Under the pieces are notes generated by a model. It did no database searches. It was not told the origin of the DNA and saw nothing but the letters and a program-made list of their open reading frames with translations. Shown here piece by piece: positions 59,401-64,000 of a DNA stretch of 64,000 bases. The DNA is from Pseudomonadota bacterium (GTDB lineage Bacteria; Pseudomonadota; Gammaproteobacteria; Steroidobacterales; Steroidobacteraceae), in NCBI GenBank assembly GCA_021847105.1, contig JAJZUT010000001.1, positions 186,001 through 250,000 on the forward strand, in the 5' to 3' direction. The translations under genes and the position numbers were made by a program. The stretch's first letter is position 1. Each line of letters opens with the position of its first letter.

Positions 59401-60225
59401 AATCTCACCGGCGCGGTGCGCACCAGCTCCGATCAGGTGATCGTCGGCGAGGAGTCGACTCCCGCGGCGCACCGCTATCAGGTCCTCAGTGCAATCACCT
59501 TCGATCTCGGCAGCGATGTCAACATCGACACCATGGGACTGACCGGCAACTTGAGCGGACGGCTCACGGTGCGCAGCGGCTTCGGGCAAGGAACCACTGC
59601 CACCGGTGAGCTGTACGTGCAGAAGGGTCAGTATTCAGCGTACGCGCGCCGGCTGACCATCCAGTCCGGCCGGCTTTTCTTCCGCGGTGGACCGCTCGAT
59701 AACCCTGGTATCGAGATCCGAGCCGTCCGCCGTTATCCGGACGTCACCGCTGGAATCAACGTCAGCGGCACGCTCAAGCAGCCGCAGGTGTCTTTCTTCT
59801 CCAACCCGGCGCTCTCGCAATCGCAGATCATGTCCCTCATCCTCTCTGGCGGCGGCGGCTCGCTGCAGGCGCTGCAGACCACCACCGGGACCCAGACTCA
59901 ACAGAACACCGCCGCCAGTGAACTGCTGGCGCAGGGCGGGGCAATCCTGGCGCAGCAGCTCGGCTCGCGCATCGGACTGCCCGACGTAAGCCTGCAGACC
60001 GATCTGAATAATCAGACGTCACTGGTGCTCGGCAAATATCTCTCGCCGCGCCTGTACGTGAGCTATGGCGTGGGGCTCACCGAGCAGTTGAGCGCAGTGC
60101 GGCTGCGCTACAGCATCGGTGAGCATTGGACGATCCGCATCGAAGCCGGGCAGGGCAAGTTGGCCGGGCAGAGCAAGAGTGGTCAGCTCGGTGGCGCGGA
60201 TCTGGTGTTCACGGTGACCAAGTGA
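56458..60225 (+). CDS. tamB: Translocation and assembly module subunit TamB
   Basis: A 1255-residue AsmA-like protein with one N-terminal membrane anchor (LLIALVVALLVAALYFLI, about 10-27). A long repetitive beta-rich periplasmic domain follows, and the C-terminal TamB/DUF490 domain contains FRGGPLDNPGIEIRAVR and VLGKYLSPRLYVSYGVGLTEQ. It spans the periplasm, pairs with TamA and probably carries lipids between membranes. The start at 56458 has CGGAGCG upstream. Confidence 0.93.
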   Translation: MRRFLTLSGLLIALVVALLVAALYFLIYTQSGLRFLVAHLPERFGTAQVRIEQISGTLASGVQARRVVIDQRHVYLRFDGVSTRVHLSPLSWRSLVSPQTSVTKAYVRIKPVAPLPPVPHPQFLPWWLRITIARAHIGALALELQDGRRLQGTDINGAVAISHRSLRVPNLTLHMGGGTYAMALALHAAQPLQLSLGGNVVWRAPHQPQWAGSFALRGDLAKLRVSGHLRKPFIATLHGLLYGQNGQWRTRSELAVRGLDLRTWHRTDRFGLIHAQLALSGSMQAFRLGGTVDPAGLGAGSFHVEVIGRYAGGVLTARRVMLRHPASGADLSATGVARFAGGRPDLRLQGVWRSLRWPLRGPARFQSAAGTFTLAGRLPYAITARGVAQIGAGFPVPLNLAGTVGSTGLTIAHSTLRLLGGQIVAHGRLVWLPVKRWSLQARASDLNPGGVRPVLRGRIGFALRASGEGFGAASALRVEFDQLSGEVRGKRASGSGRIVRDQGVWSFQHVRLNLGQTRLALDGRLDHQLRLRFALAGDLSLLAAQDRGRIEASGTINGTLAAPQVRASLRGSNLQVGANSLASVTASVQFDPTGRGQSHVLLQLRSLRSRHHLLRSLDFTLSGPASRLSAHLAVSAPGLQLTAQAGGRFATGVFNGEITSFDVTGPEPLKLHLRQPAALALGRAHSALGALCLDGTPGALCTGASWTPAKWSAYVTADGLPLATLTAGMTPEVEYQGTLGARIELAGGGGLPAQGTLRMTLVHGVLSRRLVSGKVEHTTIGSGLLTATARPGAIEAQASLSAGAIGTLDATLDIGRNVASWQDMPLKGSVHVRTARLNLVSLYLPGVDAVSGVLVANASVGGTLADPRLSGVARIVNASADVYRTNLQMRDLALTAQLADGGLKIEGSARVGKGLLRATGQMGWRAAEPYAELHLQGNDLRVVDLPEARIDAAPNLDFRMVSHRIDVTGTVLISHARIAPRNLTGAVRTSSDQVIVGEESTPAAHRYQVLSAITFDLGSDVNIDTMGLTGNLSGRLTVRSGFGQGTTATGELYVQKGQYSAYARRLTIQSGRLFFRGGPLDNPGIEIRAVRRYPDVTAGINVSGTLKQPQVSFFSNPALSQSQIMSLILSGGGGSLQALQTTTGTQTQQNTAASELLAQGGAILAQQLGSRIGLPDVSLQTDLNNQTSLVLGKYLSPRLYVSYGVGLTEQLSAVRLRYSIGEHWTIRIEAGQGKLAGQSKSGQLGGADLVFTVTK

Positions 60226-60228
60226 GGA

Positions 60229-60256
60229 TTGACTTGCACGAATTAATATGCAAAAT
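60229..60256 (+). promoter_or_regulatory. argR promoter with ARG-box-like palindrome
   Basis: TTGACT (60229-60234) is followed at 16 bases by CAAAAT (60251-60256). The 20-base palindromic TTGCA-N10-TGCAA (60234-60253) overlaps this promoter, and a second TATGCAC lies near 60269. AT-rich, TGCA-centred palindromes resemble ArgR operators, so autoregulation of argR and control of the downstream arginine genes is likely. Confidence 0.5.
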
Positions 60257-60300
60257 ACGCGCAAGTTTATGCACAAACCTCGTTACTACCCGTAATCTCG

Positions 60301-60747
60301 ATGGACGCCCAGCAGCTCGAACGTCGGCAGGCCGTGGTGCGCTTGTTGCGCAGCGGCGTCGTGCACCGCCAGGAGGACTTGGTGAGTCTGCTGCGCGCGG
60401 AAGGCTACGAGGTCACCCAGTCCTCGGTCAGCCGCGATCTGCGCGACCTCGGTGTCCTCAAGGCGAGCGGTCGGTACGTTCTGCCGCCCGACGAGGTCTC
60501 GCGCACCCAGGGCGATTTCGTCATGCTCGCGCAGTTCGTCCGGGGACTGAAGCGCGCGGGGCCGTCGCTGACGGTGCTGCGCACGACGATCGGTGCGGCG
60601 CAGAGTGTCGCGGTCGCCATTGATCGGGCCGAATGGCCCGAAGTCGCCGGCACCCTCTCGGGTGACGACACCATCTTCATCGCCACCGCCTCGGAGCGTG
60701 CTCAGGAAGAGCTGATCACGCGACTGCAGGCGCTTTTTCGGATCTGA
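60301..60747 (+). CDS. argR: Arginine repressor ArgR
   Basis: A 148-residue regulator. An N-terminal winged helix has QEDLVSLLRAEGYEVTQSSVSRDLRDLGVLK (residues 25-55; SSVSRDL contacts DNA). The C-terminal hexamerisation and arginine-binding domain ends with the conserved GDDTIFIATASERAQEELITRL. The protein represses arginine biosynthesis genes when arginine is high. argG follows after 3 bases, so they form one operon. Confidence 0.94.
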   Translation: MDAQQLERRQAVVRLLRSGVVHRQEDLVSLLRAEGYEVTQSSVSRDLRDLGVLKASGRYVLPPDEVSRTQGDFVMLAQFVRGLKRAGPSLTVLRTTIGAAQSVAVAIDRAEWPEVAGTLSGDDTIFIATASERAQEELITRLQALFRI

Positions 60748-60750
60748 CCC

Positions 60751-61998
60751 ATGCCCACAGCTTCTCCCACGGGCGAACAGCCCATCGTTCTCGCCTATTC
60801 CGGCGGCCTCGACACCTCCTTTCTGGTGCCGTGGCTGAAGGAGACCTACCAGCGCCCGGTGATTACCGTCACTGTCGATACCGGTGGCATCGACGCCAAT
60901 GCGGCGCGCACGCTCGCCGAGCGTGCGCGTGCACTCGGTGCCGTGGCGCACCATCAGGTCGACGCGCGTGCGGACTATTTCGAGCAGGTGCTGCGCTTTT
61001 TGATCATGGGCAACGTCAAGCGGGGTCAGCTCTATCCGCTATGCGTCGGCGCCGAGCGAGTGATGCAAGCCCAGACCATCGCCCACATGGCGCGCAAGCT
61101 CGGCACCCGCATGATCGCGCACGGCTGCACCGCGGCCGGCAACGATCAGGTGCGCTTCGAGGTGGCGATGCGGACACTGGCACCGGATCTTGATGTGCTT
61201 GCCCCCGTGCGCGACAAGGCCTTCAAGCGCCCCGAGGAGTTGGCCTTTCTCGAGAGCCGCGGCCTGCCCGTGCCGCCGTACGGCGCCGCCTACTCGATCA
61301 ACCGGGGATTGTGGGGGGTCACGATCGGTGGCAAGGAGACCCTCACCTCATACGGCACCATTCCGGATGACGCCTGGGTACTCACCCGCGAGGCGTTCAC
61401 ACGCCCGCGCGCGCCAGAAACCCACGAGCTCGCGTTCGAGCGCGGTCGTCCCGTCGGTCTCGACGGCCGCACGCTCACGCCCGTGGCGTTGATCGAGGCG
61501 CTGGAGTCCCTGGCGGCGCCCTTCGGCATCGGTCGTGGTATCCACCTTGGCGATACCATCATCGGCACCAAGGGCCGGGTCGCATTCGAGGCGCCGGCCG
61601 CCGAGGTGCTGCTCACCGCGCACCGGGAACTCGAGAAGCTCGTGCTGACCGGCCGCCAGCAGCGCATCAAGGAACTGGTGGCCCAGCCGTACGGTGACCT
61701 GGTGCACGAGGGACAGCTCCTCGATCCGGTCTGCCGGGATATCGAGGCGCTGCTCCTGTCCTCGCAGGAGCGCGTGAGCGGCACGGTGCGTTTCGCGCTG
61801 CGCCCGGGCAACCTGTTCATCGAGGGCGTCGAATCGCCGCACTCGCTGATGAGCGCCTCGAAGGGTGTCTACGGTGAGGCAGCGGGGGAATGGACGGCGC
61901 AGGATGCGCTCGGATTTTCCAAGATCGTGGCGCTGACCGGCGTGTTTCATCGCCGCGCGGGCAATGCGCCGCAGCAGCCCGGCTCGGCGGAGGCCTGA
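60751..61998 (+). CDS. argG: Argininosuccinate synthase
   Basis: A 415-residue ligase joining citrulline and aspartate with ATP. The PP-loop AYSGGLDTS lies at 15-23 and the substrate loop MIAHGCTAAGNDQVRFE near 129-145. The sequence type matches, as I recall, the clade found in Xanthomonadaceae and Bacteroidetes rather than E. coli. It lies between argR and an unknown P-loop protein in a tight operon. Confidence 0.95.
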   Translation: MPTASPTGEQPIVLAYSGGLDTSFLVPWLKETYQRPVITVTVDTGGIDANAARTLAERARALGAVAHHQVDARADYFEQVLRFLIMGNVKRGQLYPLCVGAERVMQAQTIAHMARKLGTRMIAHGCTAAGNDQVRFEVAMRTLAPDLDVLAPVRDKAFKRPEELAFLESRGLPVPPYGAAYSINRGLWGVTIGGKETLTSYGTIPDDAWVLTREAFTRPRAPETHELAFERGRPVGLDGRTLTPVALIEALESLAAPFGIGRGIHLGDTIIGTKGRVAFEAPAAEVLLTAHRELEKLVLTGRQQRIKELVAQPYGDLVHEGQLLDPVCRDIEALLLSSQERVSGTVRFALRPGNLFIEGVESPHSLMSASKGVYGEAAGEWTAQDALGFSKIVALTGVFHRRAGNAPQQPGSAEA

Positions 61999-61999
61999 A

Positions 62000-63076
62000 A
62001 TGGCAAACGAAATGCGTACCGTGGTGGTCGACAAGATTGCCTCCGTGGCCCAGGCCTGCGGCCTCTCGCACGAGGTGCGGATCTCACCCGACATCCCCGC
62101 CGAGGAAGGCGTGGTGATCGTCGTCGAGATCCTCACCAATAAGGCAACCTACAACACCTTGGAGCTCACCAGCGGGCGCATGGCCAAGGTGCGCAAGGGC
62201 GACATCGTCGTCGGTGCACTCGGTCACCGCAAGGCTCTGTTCGGTTATTCGGGGCACATCCCGGCCTCGGTCAAGCCCGGCGACACCATCCAGATGCTCA
62301 ACATCGGTGGGGTGCTCGGCGCATGCGACTCGATCAATCCCGATAAGGGCACGCCCTTCGACTGCCGCGTGCTCGGCGTCGCGTTGCGCTTTCCCTACCT
62401 CGGTGAGCGCATCGGTGTGCCGGCGCGGGTCGGCATTCGGCCGCTCGATCAGGCCGCGCGGCTCGAGACCCGCCAGGTGCCCGTGGTCGCCCTTGCCGGC
62501 ACCTGCATGGAAGCGGGCAAGACGGCCGCGGCCTGTGCCATGATCAGTCGCATGCGCCATCGTGGCCTCACGGTGGACGCATTCAAGGCCACCGGCGTTT
62601 CGCTGCGGCGTGACATCATGGCGATGGAGGATGCCGGCGCCCGCCGCTCGGCGATCTTCACGGATTTTGGCGTGGTGACCACCACGCGGCACAATGGACC
62701 GGCTCTGACCCGCGCCATGTTGACCGAACTTTCGGCGGGCAAGCCCGACATCATCGTCTTCGAGCTGGGTGATGGCATCCTCGGCACCTACGGAGTGGAC
62801 GCCATCCTGGAGTGCGCCGACATCCGCGCCGTGCTCACCGGCGTGGCGCTTTCGGCCAACGATCCGGTGGCCGCCTGGGGCGGCGTGAAGCTGCTGCGCG
62901 AGCGTTTCGGCATCGAGCCGTGCGTGGTCACCGGCCCGGCCACCGACAACCAAGTGGGCATCGACCTGATCAGCGAACAGCTGAAGGTGCCGGCCTTCAA
63001 CGCCATCAGTGATGGGGCCTCACTCGGTGACCACGTGATGCGGGCTGTCGGTCTGCTCGAGACGGCGCGCGCATGA
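62000..63076 (+). CDS. Uncharacterised P-loop protein in the arginine operon
   Basis: A 358-residue cytoplasmic protein. Residues 1-155 form an N-terminal domain rich in Val/Gly (including GDIVVGALGHRKALFGYSGH). The C-terminal part is a P-loop domain with Walker A LAGTCMEAGKTAAACAMI (165-182, Lys174) and an acidic segment IIVFELGDGILGTYGVDA (251-268). It weakly recalls DUF1611-type or BioD/MobB-type proteins, but I cannot place it in a known family. It starts one base after argG and overlaps argC by four bases (ATGA), so it is surely co-expressed with them. A replacement or modified acyl-transfer step in arginine synthesis is one inference. Confidence 0.8.
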   Translation: MANEMRTVVVDKIASVAQACGLSHEVRISPDIPAEEGVVIVVEILTNKATYNTLELTSGRMAKVRKGDIVVGALGHRKALFGYSGHIPASVKPGDTIQMLNIGGVLGACDSINPDKGTPFDCRVLGVALRFPYLGERIGVPARVGIRPLDQAARLETRQVPVVALAGTCMEAGKTAAACAMISRMRHRGLTVDAFKATGVSLRRDIMAMEDAGARRSAIFTDFGVVTTTRHNGPALTRAMLTELSAGKPDIIVFELGDGILGTYGVDAILECADIRAVLTGVALSANDPVAAWGGVKLLRERFGIEPCVVTGPATDNQVGIDLISEQLKVPAFNAISDGASLGDHVMRAVGLLETARA

Positions 63077-64000
63077 GCGAGCCGATTCCCACGGTGCTGC
63101 TCGGAGGCAGCGGCTACGTGGCGGGCGAACTGCTGCGGTTGCTGAGTGCGCACCCGCATTTCCGGCTGTGCGCGATCATGTCGGACAGTCAGCCCGGCGA
63201 ACCGCTTGCGGCGGCATTCCCGCACCTTGCTGCGGTGTACGGCGAGCGCTGCTTCCAGTCGCAAGAGGAAGTCCGCGAGTGCTTGACCCGCGAGCCGCGC
63301 TGCGCGGTGTTTTCCGCCGCGCCGCACGGCGTGTCCGCGCAGCTCATCGACTCGCTCCTGAGTGCCGCCGCGAGTGCCGGCACTGCGCCGCGGGTGGTCG
63401 ACATCTCGGCGGATTTCCGCTTCCGCTCGGCCAGCGATTACGCACAGGTTTACGGGCACGCCCATGGCGCCCCGGAACGTCTCGAGCAATTTACCTGTGC
63501 GGTGCCGGAGCATCTGGCCCGGCTCGACACTGCGCACGTGGCCCATCCGGGGTGCTTCGCCACGGCGGTGCTGCTCGCGAGCGTACCGCTGCTCGCCCGC
63601 GGCCTGGTGCTGCCGCAGCTCTATGTTGCAGGCATCACGGGCAGCACCGGCTCGGGCCGCAAGCCCACCGCCGGCACGCATCATCCCGTACGGCACAGTG
63701 ATCTCTATGCTTACAGCGCACTCGCTCATCGGCATGCTCCGGAAATCGCCGCCTGTGCCCGGGCCGCGAGCGGCGTGGCGGCGGAATTCGCCTTCGTCCC
63801 GCACTCCGGGCCTTTTGCCCGGGGGATTCACGTCACGGTGCAGGCGCGGCTTGCGCAGTCGGCCAGCAGTGCCGAGGTGCTCGGCGTCCTGCGCGAATTC
63901 TATGCACGCGCGCCGTTCGTGCGTGTCCTCGACAGTGCGCCGCGCATCAAGGACGTGACGGCCAGCAATTATGCGCACGTGAGTGCGACCAGCGACGGGC
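63073..64000 (+). CDS. argC: N-acetyl-gamma-glutamyl-phosphate reductase, 3' end outside window
   Basis: The first 309 codons of ArgC, the NADPH-dependent reductase of the third step of arginine synthesis. The N-terminal Rossmann motif LLGGSGYVAGELLRLL is present, along with VVDISADFRF and the catalytic Cys161 in HPGCFATAVLL. ITGSTGSGRKPTAGTHHP follows. It overlaps the preceding gene by ATGA, the operon continuing beyond the window. Confidence 0.94.
   Translation, partial: MSEPIPTVLLGGSGYVAGELLRLLSAHPHFRLCAIMSDSQPGEPLAAAFPHLAAVYGERCFQSQEEVRECLTREPRCAVFSAAPHGVSAQLIDSLLSAAASAGTAPRVVDISADFRFRSASDYAQVYGHAHGAPERLEQFTCAVPEHLARLDTAHVAHPGCFATAVLLASVPLLARGLVLPQLYVAGITGSTGSGRKPTAGTHHPVRHSDLYAYSALAHRHAPEIAACARAASGVAAEFAFVPHSGPFARGIHVTVQARLAQSASSAEVLGVLREFYARAPFVRVLDSAPRIKDVTASNYAHVSATSDG

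Overview
This is a GC-rich chromosomal window that carries the replication-origin neighbourhood of a gammaproteobacterium. The divergent blocks rpmH-rnpA-yidD-yidC-mnmE and dnaA-dnaN-recF-gyrB, the clade of the argininosuccinate synthase, and an apparent oriC between dnaA and dnaN all fit a lineage near Xanthomonadales or Nevskiales. The lineage is inferred from gene order and sequence character, not from a search.

Layout. Positions 1-2855 hold a partial PLP trans-sulfuration-type enzyme and a divergent aldo/keto reductase. Positions 2962-9570 (minus) look like one operon: an N-methylproline/dimethylglycine-demethylase-like flavoprotein, two tandemly duplicated MFS transporters and a CocE/S15-type hydrolase. 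Positions 9761-16920 hold a TPR-sulfotransferase, a TonB-dependent receptor, an AraC regulator bracketed by a 17-bp inverted repeat, and a pyrrolysine-free MttB-family methyltransferase. Positions 16921-17465 contain no gene but carry a tRNA 3'-half remnant. Positions 17466-27940 are the origin core.

Positions 28095-32446 look like an accessory insertion next to mnmE: a PD-(D/E)XK nuclease fused to a DUF2075-type helicase, a MazG-like pyrophosphohydrolase, an FkbM methyltransferase and a family-9 glycosyltransferase. Positions 32750-46847 form a sugar-acid catabolic region. It has D-xylose-dehydrogenase-like, AraD1/XylX-like and 2-oxoglutarate-semialdehyde-dehydrogenase-like genes (a non-phosphorylative Weimberg-type route), plus a fumarylacetoacetate-hydrolase-fold enzyme with a lactate-oxidase-like flavoprotein (a fucose/rhamnose-type route ending in pyruvate and lactate). 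Two FadR-type regulators, two MFS transporters and two exported glycosidases accompany them. Pyruvate carboxylase follows at 46880-50338.

Positions 50401-60225 hold an isoaspartyl peptidase, an unknown protein, a FlhC-like regulator translationally coupled to nudC, a TANGO2/NRDE protein, and the envelope pair tamA-tamB. Positions 60301-64000 are the arginine operon argR-argG-(unknown P-loop protein)-argC, which runs off the window.

The most notable items are the nuclease-helicase/MazG pair (possible defence module), the uncharacterised P-loop protein embedded in the arginine operon, the inverted repeat around the AraC gene, and the FlhC-like regulator without FlhD.
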